64,000 nt of DNA. Source: Planctomycetota bacterium. Its GTDB lineage: Bacteria; Planctomycetota; Planctomycetia; Pirellulales; PALSA-1355. Positions within the stretch are counted from its first letter, which is position 1. Every line of letters starts with the position of its first letter. Of the stretch, positions 24,027 through 35,387 are shown piece by piece. The notes beneath the pieces were generated by a model. That model had not been told where the DNA came from and made no database searches. It saw only the letters and a list, made by a program, of their open reading frames with translations. The stretch spans positions 1-64,000 of the forward strand of contig QQVE01000030.1 of assembly GCA_003389325.1 (NCBI GenBank), read 5' to 3'. A program made the translations under genes and the position numbers.

Positions 24027-26984
24027 TCATTGCTGCTGACTGTCGCTGACGAGCTCAGCGAAGTCGGGATGCTCCTTGATGTTAGCAAAAGCCTCGCGCC
24101 GAGCCAAATCTTCCGGCAGCGATAGCCCGGCCGCCACCGCCGCGCGGAGCGTGGCCAGGGCCAATTGCGTGCATTGCTCGGCGGTGAGCTGGCCCTCGGA
24201 GGGCGTTTTCGCCCCGCAAAGCGCGATTTCCTCGGCCACCGAGAGCAGCCGCTGGGGCTCATCGGGCCAGAGCCTTTTGCGGGCCATGGCTGCCTCGACG
24301 GCCTCGTCGGGCCGGTCCAGGCGACGCAAGACCCGGCCACGGTTGAAGTAATGCTTGCTTAGAAACTCGCGGTAGCGAGGCACGCCGGGGGCGTTTTCCT
24401 GGGCGATGCGTTGGTGGGCGATCGCCTCAGCGTAGGCCTCGGCCGCTTCGGTGTCCTGGCCCGTCTGCTCCAGCACGATCCCCAGGTTGTTGTACACCCC
24501 CCCGAGACTGCTCTGCACGTCGAGATCGAGCGGCCGCTCGGCCACGAGCTGGCGGTGAAATCCCAGCGCGTTGCGGAAGCAGCGCTGCGCGTTCTCGGGA
24601 TCGCGCAGCCGGGTGTGTGCCAGACCGAGGTTGTTGTAGCTGACGGCCAGATCGCGGCGGTACGCCCGATCGAGCGGCGCAATCCGCAGCAAGTCTTGTT
24701 GCAGATCGATCGCTTCGGAATACGTCGCGGCGGCTTTTTCCAGATCGCCCGTTCTGGCTCGGGCGGCGGCCAGGTTGTTGAGCCACGTGGCCAGATCGCT
24801 CTTGTGCCTGAGCCCCTCGGGCTGGGCTTCGAGTGCTTGGCGCTGGTAGGCCACGGCTTTCTCGTACCATCCGACGGCGTCGGCCGGGTCCTGGCCGGCA
24901 AGCGCGGCGAGTTGGTTGTAGGTTGCGGCCAGGTTGCGGAGCCATTCGACGTTGCCGGTGCCGTCGCCGCGGCGTGCCGTTTCGGCCAACTGTTCCTGCA
25001 GTCGGATCGCCTCGCGCAGGGATGCTTCGGCAGCGTCGTCCGCGCCTTGTTGCCGCTGCAAGTCGCCGAGGTTGACGAACGACACCGCGAGTTCCGAGTG
25101 GAGCCCGTCTGCCTGGGCCTGTTCGGACACGAGCTGCTGCTGGGCGGCGATGGCCTGCTGCAACTGATCGAGGGCTTCCTCGAAGCGGCCGGCCCGCGAG
25201 AGGGTCAGGCCGAGGTTGTTGCGGCAAACGGCCAGCCGGCGGCGGTAGTCGTCCACTTCAGGCTGCGCGGCCACGAGCCCCTCGAGCATGGCGATCGCCT
25301 TACGGTGGGCATCGATCGCCTCGTCGCGCAGGCCCAACTGGTCGTTGAGCGCGCCAATCTTGCCCTGGGTCGTGGCCAACTCGGCCCTGAGCGCCGGGTC
25401 GTCGCCGGCCTGCTCGACGAATGTTTCGTAGTACTCGAGCGTATCGGCCAGCAGCTCGCGGCGGACGCTCTCGGCTCCGGGAACCTCGGCCAGCCGTCCG
25501 GCGAATTGCGAGCCGAACTTGTCGACGGTGCCCTGGGCCTGCTTGAAGTAGTCTTCGGCCCGGGCGAAGCTTTGCTCGGCCTTGGTCCTTTCGCGGTTCA
25601 CCAGCAGGATGCCGGCGGAGAGGGCGATGATCGCCGCCAGGCACGCGGCAGCCGCGGCGGCCACCACGCGGCGATGCCGGCGAGCGTACTTCGACAGCCG
25701 ATCCACCAGCGTCGGCGGACGTGCCACGGTCGGCTGGCCCTCCAGCACGCGCTGCAAGTCGTCGGCCAGAAGCTGCGCCGTGAGGTACCGCTCGTCGCGC
25801 TCGTAGGCCATGGCCTTGAGTACCACGGTCTCCAGGTCCGCCGGCAACTGCGGCTGGAGCGTGCGCGGGCGAACCGGCTCGTGCCGGGGAGAGCGGGCCG
25901 GCTGCGTCGTGGTAGACGTCCCGTCAGCCGCCGGGCGGAGCGTGAGCATCTCGTACAGCGTGACGCCCAGCGAGTAGATATCGGTCCGCTGATCGACCAG
26001 GGCGTGCTGGCCCAACGCCTGTTCGGGACTCATGTACTGGCGCGTGCCGACGATGTCGCCGGTTTGCGTGAGTGCGGCATCGGTCTGGCAGCGGGCCAGG
26101 CCGAAGTCGGTGATCCACAACTTGCCCTCGGCGTCGAGCAGCAGGTTCGAGGGTTTGACGTCGCGGTGCACGATGCCGTCGCTGTGGGCCGCGTGCAGGG
26201 CCTCGGCCGCTTGAATGCCCAGGCGGATCACTTCGCGAAAGTATTCCGGGCCGGGCGTGCGCGGCTTGCCGGAGCGCGTCCCGTGACGCGGTGCGTCGGA
26301 TGGAGACTCGGTTTCGTCGTCGAGCGCGTTCTGTGTGGTCGTCGTTCCGCCGGTTTCGGTGCGGGCCGAGGGATCGCGCTGGCGGCGCATGTCGGCGATC
26401 GCCTCATCGAGCGGCTGGCCGTCGATGAACTGCATGGCGTAATAGTGCACGCCGCGCTCCACGCCCACGGCGAATACCGGCACGATGTTGGGGTGGTGGA
26501 GCTGCGCGGCTGCCTGGGCTTCGTTCTTGAACCGCGCGATCTGCCGGCGATCGAGCACGGCGGCAAACGGCAAGACCTTCAATGCCACGCGGCGGCCCAG
26601 CGAGATCTGCCGGGCTTCGTACACGACGCCCATGCCGCCGCGGCCCACCTCGCGCAACAATTCGAAGTCGCCCAGCCGCCGCTCGCTGTCTTCGGCTTCC
26701 TGCTGCGGCTGTTCGGACTGCGGCAGGTTGCCGCCGAAGGTGGCCGCCACGTCGTGCAACTCGGCCAGGCTGGCCAGGTACGACTCGAGCGGCGCCGCCA
26801 GATCGGGATGCGCGGCGATGACTTCTTCGGGCGACGGGGGAAACCCGTTCTCCAGGGCGCGCAGGTAGTCGTCGAGAATCGAGCTGAGCCGCTCCTTCTG
26901 CGCGCGCGAAAGGCCGGCCAGCGCCGACGGCTCGACGCTCTGGCTCAGCCGGTCGTCGATGTGCGAGGCGTCGCGCATGCTCAT
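24027..26984 (-). CDS. Membrane Ser/Thr protein kinase with C-terminal TPR repeats
   Basis: A 985-residue kinase. Residues 1-100 form a helical N-terminal region. The kinase domain starts near 105: glycine loop GRGGMGVVYEA (114-124), Lys136 in VALKVLPF, catalytic loop IVHRDVKPSNLLLD near 274, then ITDFGLAR and GTRQYMSPEQ. A Thr/Ser-rich insert lies before the catalytic loop. One membrane helix (VVAAAAAACLAAIIALSAGILLVN) follows around residue 440, and the rest is TPR repeats (for example NNLGLTLSRAGRFEEALDQLQQAIAAQQQL, NNLGLAHTRLRDPENAQRCFRNALGFHRQLV). The TPR part would be outside if the kinase is cytoplasmic. ATG 26984 overlaps the sigma-factor stop (ATGA), showing direct coupling. An upstream frame overlapping the sigma gene was rejected. 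Likely regulates the sigma factor or its anti-factor (inference). Confidence 0.9.
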   Translation of the reverse strand: MSMRDASHIDDRLSQSVEPSALAGLSRAQKERLSSILDDYLRALENGFPPSPEEVIAAHPDLAAPLESYLASLAELHDVAATFGGNLPQSEQPQQEAEDSERRLGDFELLREVGRGGMGVVYEARQISLGRRVALKVLPFAAVLDRRQIARFKNEAQAAAQLHHPNIVPVFAVGVERGVHYYAMQFIDGQPLDEAIADMRRQRDPSARTETGGTTTTQNALDDETESPSDAPRHGTRSGKPRTPGPEYFREVIRLGIQAAEALHAAHSDGIVHRDVKPSNLLLDAEGKLWITDFGLARCQTDAALTQTGDIVGTRQYMSPEQALGQHALVDQRTDIYSLGVTLYEMLTLRPAADGTSTTTQPARSPRHEPVRPRTLQPQLPADLETVVLKAMAYERDERYLTAQLLADDLQRVLEGQPTVARPPTLVDRLSKYARRHRRVVAAAAAACLAAIIALSAGILLVNRERTKAEQSFARAEDYFKQAQGTVDKFGSQFAGRLAEVPGAESVRRELLADTLEYYETFVEQAGDDPALRAELATTQGKIGALNDQLGLRDEAIDAHRKAIAMLEGLVAAQPEVDDYRRRLAVCRNNLGLTLSRAGRFEEALDQLQQAIAAQQQLVSEQAQADGLHSELAVSFVNLGDLQRQQGADDAAEASLREAIRLQEQLAETARRGDGTGNVEWLRNLAATYNQLAALAGQDPADAVGWYEKAVAYQRQALEAQPEGLRHKSDLATWLNNLAAARARTGDLEKAAATYSEAIDLQQDLLRIAPLDRAYRRDLAVSYNNLGLAHTRLRDPENAQRCFRNALGFHRQLVAERPLDLDVQSSLGGVYNNLGIVLEQTGQDTEAAEAYAEAIAHQRIAQENAPGVPRYREFLSKHYFNRGRVLRRLDRPDEAVEAAMARKRLWPDEPQRLLSVAEEIALCGAKTPSEGQLTAEQCTQLALATLRAAVAAGLSLPEDLARREAFANIKEHPDFAELVSDSQQQ

Positions 26985-27661
26985 TCTTCCGGAGCGGCGG
27001 CGTGCTTGAGCTTCTCGACGGCTCGCAGCCAGAGCATGCGCACGGCGCCCGAGTTGCGATCCATGCGCTGGGCGATCTCGTCGAAAGAGAGCCCTTGCAG
27101 GTTGCGCATGATAATCACCTCGCGATAGGCGGGCCGCAATCCCGCCAGCCGATTGGCCACCGTGACGGCGCGCTCGCGGGCCCGCAACGGCGCGCTGGGC
27201 GAGGGCGCGCGGTCGGGGAGCATCTCGGCCAGGTTCATCGCCGAGCGGTCCAGGGCCGTGGCGGCCTGGTCGATCGACACCTCGCAGCGCACGTCGCGCC
27301 GCTTGGCCTTGACGTGCATGTCGATGGCGTGGTGCAGGCAATGGATCAGAATCTGGCGCAGCCAGGCCAGGAACTGTCGCTCGCTGTCGCCGTTGAATTG
27401 GCGAAAGTCGCGATGCGCCGCCAGCAGTGCGTCCTGCACCAGGTCGGAAGGGCTGACGCGCTGCCGCAAGCGGCGATCGAACTGCGTCGTGGCCAGCACC
27501 GTCAGGTAGTTGCGGTACAGCTCGAGCAGCCGGCCGATGGCATCGCCGTCGTCGTCGTTGCGAGCCGAGCGCAGAAGTTGTTCCACGACGCCGCGCTGTA
27601 AGTCGCCGTCGGCCGTTCGATCGCCGTACGCGGATGCCGCGCCCGAGTGAGATGAGGACAT
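26981..27661 (-). CDS. ECF-type RNA polymerase sigma factor
   Basis: A 226-residue sigma factor of the planctomycete type that partners Ser/Thr kinases. Region 2: LRQRVSPSDLVQDALLAAHRDFRQFNGDSERQFLAWLRQIL (residues about 64-104), typical of the RpoE-like group with its SDLVQ pattern. Region 4: GLRPAYREVIIMRNLQGLSFDEIAQRMDRNSGAVRMLWLRAVEKLK, with the -35-binding helix-turn-helix. A 25-residue Ser-rich N-terminal tail precedes region 2. No anti-sigma factor gene is adjacent; regulation by the downstream kinase, coupled by a 4-base overlap, is likely, as in kinase-associated ECF groups. The 468-base intergenic region before it probably holds its promoter. Confidence 0.9.
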   Translation of the reverse strand: MSSSHSGAASAYGDRTADGDLQRGVVEQLLRSARNDDDGDAIGRLLELYRNYLTVLATTQFDRRLRQRVSPSDLVQDALLAAHRDFRQFNGDSERQFLAWLRQILIHCLHHAIDMHVKAKRRDVRCEVSIDQAATALDRSAMNLAEMLPDRAPSPSAPLRARERAVTVANRLAGLRPAYREVIIMRNLQGLSFDEIAQRMDRNSGAVRMLWLRAVEKLKHAAAPEE

Positions 27662-27871
27662 GACGCGCGCCTGAAGAAGAGTCGTCGGTTTCGGTTACCA
27701 TCCCTTATCTTAGTCGCCCCCGCAGGCCAGCAAAAGGCAAGGCCCGCTGGCATTTGCGCCGAACTCGCGAACGCCCGCCTCATGCGTTTCTCACGTCGCG
27801 GGGTGTGACATTTAGGCGTTCGATCCGTCCAAGTAGACAGGGGCCGGAACAGAGAACCGAGGAGAAACGCC

Positions 27872-28072
27872 ATGCATGAGGCATTCGGCCGCCCGAAGAC
27901 TCGTTTGGGATCGAGATCGCTGCCCCGGCCAGCAGCGAGCGCCTTGCGGCTGCACTGGGGCGACGGCGACCATCACCTTGCCGTTGCCCGCCCATTCACC
28001 GGTTTGCTTGCCGAGCACGGCGGAATCGACGAGGATACGGTGCAATCTCTTTTTGCCCTGGCCAACGTGTGA
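27872..28072 (+). CDS. Possible small hypothetical protein
   Basis: A 66-residue frame with ATG preceded by GAGGAGAAACGCC, a very good ribosome-binding site, between the sigma-factor gene and the subtilase gene. The sequence (LPRPAASALRLHWGDGDHHLAVARPFTGLLAEHGGIDEDTVQSL, shown in parts) has no domain that I recognise. Support rests only on the ribosome-binding site and position; a second frame overlaps it. It could also be a leader peptide for the subtilase. Confidence 0.35.
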   Translation: MHEAFGRPKTRLGSRSLPRPAASALRLHWGDGDHHLAVARPFTGLLAEHGGIDEDTVQSLFALANV

Positions 28073-28129
28073 CGCACGCGTTGGCCGCTCGTGCGTGGGC
28101 GGAGAAGGAAATTCAGGGATCGATCAATC

Positions 28130-29992
<1,863 letters not shown>

Positions 29993-29993
29993 G

Positions 29994-30557
29994 CTAGAAA
30001 CCCAGGTCGATCGATTGCTCGCTGTCGGCCCGGCTCGTGCGTCGTTCGACCACGGGCATCCACGACATGTCGGTGATCGTCAACTGGGCGTTCTTTTTCG
30101 GCCAGGCATAGAAGTCGGCCCGGCGGCTGTAGACTGGCCGCTGCCAGGTCCAGCGCCACTCGCCCACCTGGTCGACGGGCCCCCAGCGGTCGACGAGCTG
30201 CTGCAGCACGGCCTGCGCGCCGCCCATCTTTCTGACGCGGTCCAGATCGTAGGTGGCTTCGAACTGGTACAGCCGGCCCTCATAGAAGTAGAAACGCGCT
30301 TCGTCCGCGTGCTTCAGTCCGTCGACGACATAGCATTCCAGCCCAGCGGCCTTGGTGATGCGATCGGGGTCGGGCCGCGCTTGGGGAAACTGTTGCTTGA
30401 GCTGTTCGACGTCGGCCGGCAGGGCCGAGCCTTCGAAGTCGAACGTGGCCAGCGCGCGCTCGTTGATCTGGTACCACTCGTCGGCGGTGGCGGGGCTCGA
30501 GGCGAGCCACGTGGCCAGCACGCCGGTCAGCAGCAGCCCAGTCAGGCGCGTATGCAT
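29994..30557 (-). CDS. Secreted hypothetical protein
   Basis: A 187-residue protein with a signal peptide (MHTRLTGLLLTGVLATWLASSPATA). The mature part reads as one alpha/beta domain with LECYVVDGLKHADEARFYFYEGRLYQFEATYDLDRV and a later WTWQRPVYSRRADFYAWPKKN, which recalls secreted planctomycete proteins of unknown role. ATG 30557 follows GAAGGATTCTGCA. Tail-to-tail with the subtilase gene. Confidence 0.65.
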   Translation of the reverse strand: MHTRLTGLLLTGVLATWLASSPATADEWYQINERALATFDFEGSALPADVEQLKQQFPQARPDPDRITKAAGLECYVVDGLKHADEARFYFYEGRLYQFEATYDLDRVRKMGGAQAVLQQLVDRWGPVDQVGEWRWTWQRPVYSRRADFYAWPKKNAQLTITDMSWMPVVERRTSRADSEQSIDLGF

Positions 30558-30676
30558 TGCAGAATCCTTCGGGTTCGGTGGGGGCGGGTGTTCTCCAAGA
30601 AAGCCTAGCTCACCGGTGCGGTCGTGCCGGTTGTTGGCAGCCGTCGCGGCGCCCGGGAAAATGCTAGCTTTTTCGT

Positions 30677-31861
30677 ATGGATACTCGCCGACTTCCCGTG
30701 GGGAGCATCAGCGGACCCTTTCATTGGCCGCCGTTGGCCGCCGTGGTTCGCCTGTTCGTCCCGCAGCAACTGCGCCGCACTCCCGAGCTGTTCCGCGAGG
30801 GCCAGCGCGTGGTGGCCCTGCACCTTGCGCTGTTCGTTTGGGGCCCGGTCTACGCCGTCGTCATGCTGCTGCTGGGGGCCCTGATCACGACGCTGATCCT
30901 GCTGGTGACCGGCGGATTAAACATCGGCAGCCTGTTGCTGTTGCGCGTGACGAAGTCGCCGGCGGTGTGCGGCAACGTGCTGGCGGGCGTCATCTGGTTG
31001 TCGTGTACTTCGATGATGCTGGTCACCGGCGGGCTCCACTCGCCGGTGCTTCCCTGGTATGCCTGCATTTCCGCCGTGGCGCTGATGCTTTCCAGCACGC
31101 GGGCGGGACTTTTTTGGGCCGTGGCCAGCGGCGGCGCGGTGACGGGGCTTGCCGTCGCCACGGGGCTGGGATTTCCCATGTGGAACGAGCTCTCACCGCC
31201 GGCCACCAAGTTCGTCGCGTACACCGGCACGCTGACGCTGGTGGCGGCCGTGTTCGTGTTGACGTGGCTGTTCCGCAATTTCGAGATTCGGGCCCAGCAG
31301 TCGCTGCGCGAAGCAAATCACTTTCTGAAGGTGCAGGCACTCACCGATCCTCTCACCGGCGTTCCCAATCGCCGTTCGTTTCAGCGCACGCTGGAGCGCG
31401 AGTGGAAGCGGCACGAGCGGATCGCCTTGCCCTTGTCGCTGCTAGTGCTCGACGTCGATTTCTTCAAGCGGTTCAACGACGCCGCCGGCCATGCCGCCGG
31501 GGATGAGTGTCTGTGTGTCCTGATTCAGACGGTTCAAGCGACGTTGCACCGCTCGACTGACTTCGTGGCCCGCATCGGCGGCGAGGAGTTTGCCGTCGTC
31601 CTGCCGAACACCGGCGAGATCGACGCGGCGGCGATCGCCGAGCGTATTCGTCTCAGCATCGCCGCGGTGCGGATCGCACATCCCGACTCGCCGCTGGCCG
31701 ACCACGTGACAGTCAGCATCGGATCTGGCACAATCGTGCCCGAGCAGCACGACTCGCTCAGCGATTTCGTGCAGAGCGTGGACCGGGCACTCTACCGAGC
31801 CAAGGCCGGGGGCCGGAATCAGGCCGTCAGCGCCGAGTCGGCTCCTGTCGCCCTGGGCTGA
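30677..31861 (+). CDS. Membrane diguanylate cyclase (GGDEF)
   Basis: A 394-residue protein with about six membrane helices in residues 45-200 (for example HLALFVWGPVYAVVMLLLGALITTLILLV, VLAGVIWLSCTSMMLV, LTLVAAVFVLTWLF) and a C-terminal GGDEF domain. GGEEF is at 301-305 and the inhibitory RxxD site (RSTD) at 292-295, both intact; DPLTGVPNRRSF and DVDFFKRFNDAAGHAAGDE are also present. It should synthesise cyclic-di-GMP under control of a membrane sensor of unknown ligand. ATG 30677. No neighbour suggests the target. Confidence 0.9.
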   Translation: MDTRRLPVGSISGPFHWPPLAAVVRLFVPQQLRRTPELFREGQRVVALHLALFVWGPVYAVVMLLLGALITTLILLVTGGLNIGSLLLLRVTKSPAVCGNVLAGVIWLSCTSMMLVTGGLHSPVLPWYACISAVALMLSSTRAGLFWAVASGGAVTGLAVATGLGFPMWNELSPPATKFVAYTGTLTLVAAVFVLTWLFRNFEIRAQQSLREANHFLKVQALTDPLTGVPNRRSFQRTLEREWKRHERIALPLSLLVLDVDFFKRFNDAAGHAAGDECLCVLIQTVQATLHRSTDFVARIGGEEFAVVLPNTGEIDAAAIAERIRLSIAAVRIAHPDSPLADHVTVSIGSGTIVPEQHDSLSDFVQSVDRALYRAKAGGRNQAVSAESAPVALG

Positions 31862-31948
31862 CCGCTGCGGTCGTGGCCTTCGAGATGCAAGTCCACCGCA
31901 TGCGCGTGCTTTGGCACGCTGGCCCCATTCCGTACACAAGGCGCTACG

Positions 31949-32998
31949 ATGCCCACGATCCAACCGAGTGAGATGACCGCGTTTGCCACTCGACTGTTGC
32001 AGGCCGGCGGCCTGGCCGACGACGAGGCGGCCCTGGTGGCACGCAGCCTGGTGGACGCCAACCTGCGAGGCCACGACTCGCACGGCGTGATGCGGATTCC
32101 CAGCTACCTGGCCTTGCACGAAAAGGGGGAGGTCGTTGCCGGGGCCGAGCTCACGGCGCTGCGCGAGAGCCCGACGATCTTCGTCGGCGACGCCCACTGG
32201 GGATTCGGCCAGACGCAAGCGCAGCGGCTCACGCGCAAGTTGATCGGCATGGCCCGCGAGTCGGGTCTGGCCGTCGGCACGCTGGTGCGTTCCAGCCACG
32301 TGGGCCGGCTGGGTGAATACTGCGAGATGGCGGCCGAGGCCGGCATGGTGTCGATGGTGATGGTCAACACGCACGGCCATGCCCGACGTGTGGCGCCGCC
32401 GGGCGGCAAGGCGCCGCGGCTGGGAACCAATCCCCTGGCCATCGGCGCCCCGGCGGCGGACGGTCCGCTGATTCTCGACTTTGGTACCAGCGCCACGGCC
32501 GAGGGCAAGGTGCGCGTCAAGCGCATCGGCGGGCAGCTCTGTCCGCCGGGCTGGCTGCTCGACAACCAGGGGCAGCCCACCACCGATCCGCATTCGTTGT
32601 ACGGCGATCCTCCCGGCACGATTCGACCCATGGGCGGCGATCAGGCCTACAAGGGCTTCGGCCTGGGGCTGATGGTCGAGATCTTTGCCGGCGCGCTCTC
32701 CGGTGGGGTGTGCATTCGCGAAGTGCCGATCAACCAGAACGGCAACTGCGTGTTCATGCTTGTGATCGACCCGGGCCACGTCGGCGGCGCCGAGCACTTC
32801 GCCCGCGAGGTTGCCGATCTGGGCCAGTTCGTGCGCGGCTGCCCGCGGATCGAGGGGGTCGAAGAGATCCTGCTGCCGGGCGATCCCGAGCGGCGGATGC
32901 TCGCCCAACGTAGTGCCGAAGGAATCCCGCTGGACGACGGCAACTGGGATGCGCTGGTGAAGCTGGCCGAGCGATTGCAGGTGGCCGTGCCGGGCTAG
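31949..32998 (+). CDS. Ldh2-family malate/L-lactate dehydrogenase
   Basis: A 349-residue NAD(P)-dependent dehydrogenase of the Ldh_2/MDH2 family (malate, sulfolactate or ureidoglycolate type), which reduces 2-oxo acids. Typical blocks: SLVDANLRGHDSHGVMRIPSYL near the N-terminus (catalytic His in DSHGV), GTLVRSSHVGRLGEYCEMAAEAGMV, MVNTHG, and LGTNPLAIGAPAADGPLILDFGTSATAEGKV, QAYKGFGLGLMVEIFAGALSGG later. The substrate cannot be fixed by eye. ATG 31949 with CAAGG upstream, 87 bases after the diguanylate cyclase gene. Confidence 0.88.
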   Translation: MPTIQPSEMTAFATRLLQAGGLADDEAALVARSLVDANLRGHDSHGVMRIPSYLALHEKGEVVAGAELTALRESPTIFVGDAHWGFGQTQAQRLTRKLIGMARESGLAVGTLVRSSHVGRLGEYCEMAAEAGMVSMVMVNTHGHARRVAPPGGKAPRLGTNPLAIGAPAADGPLILDFGTSATAEGKVRVKRIGGQLCPPGWLLDNQGQPTTDPHSLYGDPPGTIRPMGGDQAYKGFGLGLMVEIFAGALSGGVCIREVPINQNGNCVFMLVIDPGHVGGAEHFAREVADLGQFVRGCPRIEGVEEILLPGDPERRMLAQRSAEGIPLDDGNWDALVKLAERLQVAVPG

Positions 32999-33021
32999 CT
33001 CGAAAGCCTGCTGGTGGCCCG

Positions 33022-33051
33022 TTGCGTGGCGTTCGACGGGCATCGTATCAT
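33022..33051 (+). promoter_or_regulatory. Probable sigma70-type promoter of the metallohydrolase gene
   Basis: TTGCGT at 33022-33027 and TATCAT at 33046-33051, spacing 18 bases. The expected transcription start near 33058 lies 41 bases before the ATG at 33099. Confidence 0.5.
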
Positions 33052-33098
33052 GTAGCCCGGTGATGCCCTTTCCGCTCGAATCCAGGAGGTTGCCGACG

Positions 33099-35387
33099 AT
33101 GCGCCGTCTTTTCATGCTCGTTCTGGCCGCGCTGGTGGTGCTGCCGGTGTCTCGTGCGGCGGCCGACGCGTTGCCGATGGTGACCGAGGTCGAATGGCAG
33201 CCGCTTTCGGCGCAGGTGAAGCGCGTTGTGCAGGCCTTGGAAATGGTCGGGGCCCCGCTGGATGCCGACCGCCAGAAGGCGATCGACGCGGCGTTGGCGA
33301 TGACCGACGAGGCCGCCGCCGTCAAAAGCGTGCAGCAAGTGCTCGATCCGTTGTGCCTGGTCGGCGTGAACATCAATCCCGAAAGCCGCGTGAAGGTGGC
33401 CGCCGGCCAAGCTCCGCCCGAGCTGTTGCAGCAGGGCCACCGGGTGTTCCTGGTCAAGGTGCACAACGAGGCGGGCGTGACGGCGCCTTTGCGCGTTTCC
33501 AGCCCCAATGCCGAGCCGCTGGTCAAGCGATCCACCGGCAGTCCCGATCCGAAGATCACGATCAAGCCGAACGAAGTCGCCGACCGCTGGCTGGACGTGA
33601 CCACGATCGACAGCCAGCCGCTGAACAAGACGCTCTCGGGTTTGCCGCTCGAGTACCGGCTGATCGAGCTGTACAGCCGCGACGTCGGCCGCCGCGAAGC
33701 CAAGCTGGTGTTCGACGTGGGGCAGGGGACCCAGGACCTGGGCTTTCGCAACGAGGTGAACCTCTTGTTCCACTGCGAGCCGGCGGTGGAGGTGACGCTG
33801 GAAATTCTCGACGAGGACGGCACGCCGACCACCGGGCACTTCATCATTCGCGACGAGAAGAACCGCGTGTATCCCTCGATGGCCCGGCGGCTGGCGCCCG
33901 ACTTTTTCTTTCACGAGCAGATCTATCGGCATAGCGGCGAGAGCGTGATGCTGCCCCCGGGCAAGTACACCGTGACCTACGGCCGCGGGCCGGAATATCG
34001 CGTGCTCACGCGCGAGATCACCGTGCCCGACTCGGTTTCGCACAAGGAGAGCTTTCCGCTCGATCGCTGGATCAAGATGGCCGACCTCGGCTGGTACTCG
34101 GGCGATCACCACATTCACGCCGCGGGCTGCGCCCACTACGAATCGCCGGCCGAAGGCGTGCAACCGGTCGACATGATGCGGCACATCCTGGGCGAAGACC
34201 TGAACGTCGGCTGCGTGCTCTCGTGGGGACCCTGCTGGTACTTTCAGAAGCAGTACTTCGAGGGCAAGGTGCACGAGCTGTCGCAGCCGGGCAACCTGAT
34301 GCGCTACGACGTTGAAGTCTCCGGGTTTCCCAGCCAGCACTGCGGGCACTTGTGCCTGCTGCGGTTGAGCGAGGACGACTATCCCGGCACGACGCGCATC
34401 GAAGAGTGGCCCAGTTGGGACCTGCCGATCCTCAAGTGGGGAAAAGAGCAGGGGGGCGTGGTCGGGTTTTCGCACAGCGGCTGGGGCCTGCAAGTGCCGG
34501 CCACGTCGCTGCCCACCTACGACATGCCGAAGTTCGACGGCATCGGGGCCAATGAGTACGTCGTCGACGTCGTGCACGATGCCTGCGACTTTATCTCGTC
34601 GGTCGACACACCGGCCATCTGGGAATTGAACATCTGGTACCACACGCTCAATTGCGGCTACACCTGCCGGATCAGCGGCGAGACCGACTTTCCGTGCATC
34701 TACGGCGACAAAGTGGGGTTGGGCCGCGCCTACGTGAAGCTGCCGGCGGGCGAACCGCTCGACTACGACCGCTGGGTGATGCGGCTCAAGGATGGCGCGA
34801 GCTACTGCGGCGACGGATTGAGCCACCTGATCGACTTCAGCGTCAACGGGCTGGGCGTCGGCGAGAAAGGTGACGACGGCCGGGCGAGCTTCCTGGCAGC
34901 CAAACAGGGCGAGTCGCTCAACATCAAGGTCAAGGCGGCGGCCCTGCTCGACGACGAGCCGGTGGCCGAAATTCGCGACAAGCCGCTCGATCAGAAACCG
35001 TATTGGCACGTCGAGCGGGCCCGCATCGGCGACTCGAACAAGGTGCCCGTGGAGTTGATCGTCAACGGACACGCCGTGGCCCGGCAGGAACTGGTGGCCG
35101 ACGGCACGGTGCAGGAGTTGTCGTTCGACTACACGCCCGATCGCTCGAGCTGGGTGGCGTTGCGGATCTTTCCCACGGCACACACGAACCCCGTCTTCGT
35201 CGAAGTCGACGGCCAGCCGATTCGCGCGAGCAAGAAAAGCGCCCAGTGGTGCCTGGACGCGGTCGACGTGTGCTGGCAGCAGAAAGTGAAAGGCATTCGC
35301 CCCGAAGAGCGTCCCGCGGCGGCGGCAGCCTACGACGTGGCCCGCAAGGCTTATGCGAAGATCCTGGCCGAGTCACGCGAAGACTAA
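33099..35387 (+). CDS. CehA/McbA-family metallohydrolase (PHP-like), secreted
   Basis: A 762-residue protein with a signal peptide (MRRLFMLVLAALVVLPVSRAAADA). A long N-terminal beta-rich region precedes the metallohydrolase part, which starts at WYSGDHHIHAAG (about residue 330), the metal-binding HxH of the PHP fold. Later, GGVVGFSHSGWGLQVPATSLP and WELNIWYHTLNCGYTCRISGETDFPCIYGD give further His/Asp residues. CehA-like enzymes cleave esters, carbamates or phospho-bonds; the substrate is unknown. The ATG at 33099 follows AGGAGGT with 8-base spacing, the best ribosome-binding site in the area. Monocistronic. Confidence 0.85.
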   Translation: MRRLFMLVLAALVVLPVSRAAADALPMVTEVEWQPLSAQVKRVVQALEMVGAPLDADRQKAIDAALAMTDEAAAVKSVQQVLDPLCLVGVNINPESRVKVAAGQAPPELLQQGHRVFLVKVHNEAGVTAPLRVSSPNAEPLVKRSTGSPDPKITIKPNEVADRWLDVTTIDSQPLNKTLSGLPLEYRLIELYSRDVGRREAKLVFDVGQGTQDLGFRNEVNLLFHCEPAVEVTLEILDEDGTPTTGHFIIRDEKNRVYPSMARRLAPDFFFHEQIYRHSGESVMLPPGKYTVTYGRGPEYRVLTREITVPDSVSHKESFPLDRWIKMADLGWYSGDHHIHAAGCAHYESPAEGVQPVDMMRHILGEDLNVGCVLSWGPCWYFQKQYFEGKVHELSQPGNLMRYDVEVSGFPSQHCGHLCLLRLSEDDYPGTTRIEEWPSWDLPILKWGKEQGGVVGFSHSGWGLQVPATSLPTYDMPKFDGIGANEYVVDVVHDACDFISSVDTPAIWELNIWYHTLNCGYTCRISGETDFPCIYGDKVGLGRAYVKLPAGEPLDYDRWVMRLKDGASYCGDGLSHLIDFSVNGLGVGEKGDDGRASFLAAKQGESLNIKVKAAALLDDEPVAEIRDKPLDQKPYWHVERARIGDSNKVPVELIVNGHAVARQELVADGTVQELSFDYTPDRSSWVALRIFPTAHTNPVFVEVDGQPIRASKKSAQWCLDAVDVCWQQKVKGIRPEERPAAAAAYDVARKAYAKILAESRED

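Noticed and set aside
24411..27128. A 905-codon frame on the plus strand antisense to the kinase gene
   Set aside because: GC-rich antisense shadow. It has no recognisable domain, while the minus strand carries an intact kinase with all motifs.
31442..33847. An 801-codon minus-strand frame opposite the dehydrogenase and neighbouring genes
   Set aside because: It spans three real genes in antisense and has no domains; long stop-free frames are expected at this GC content.
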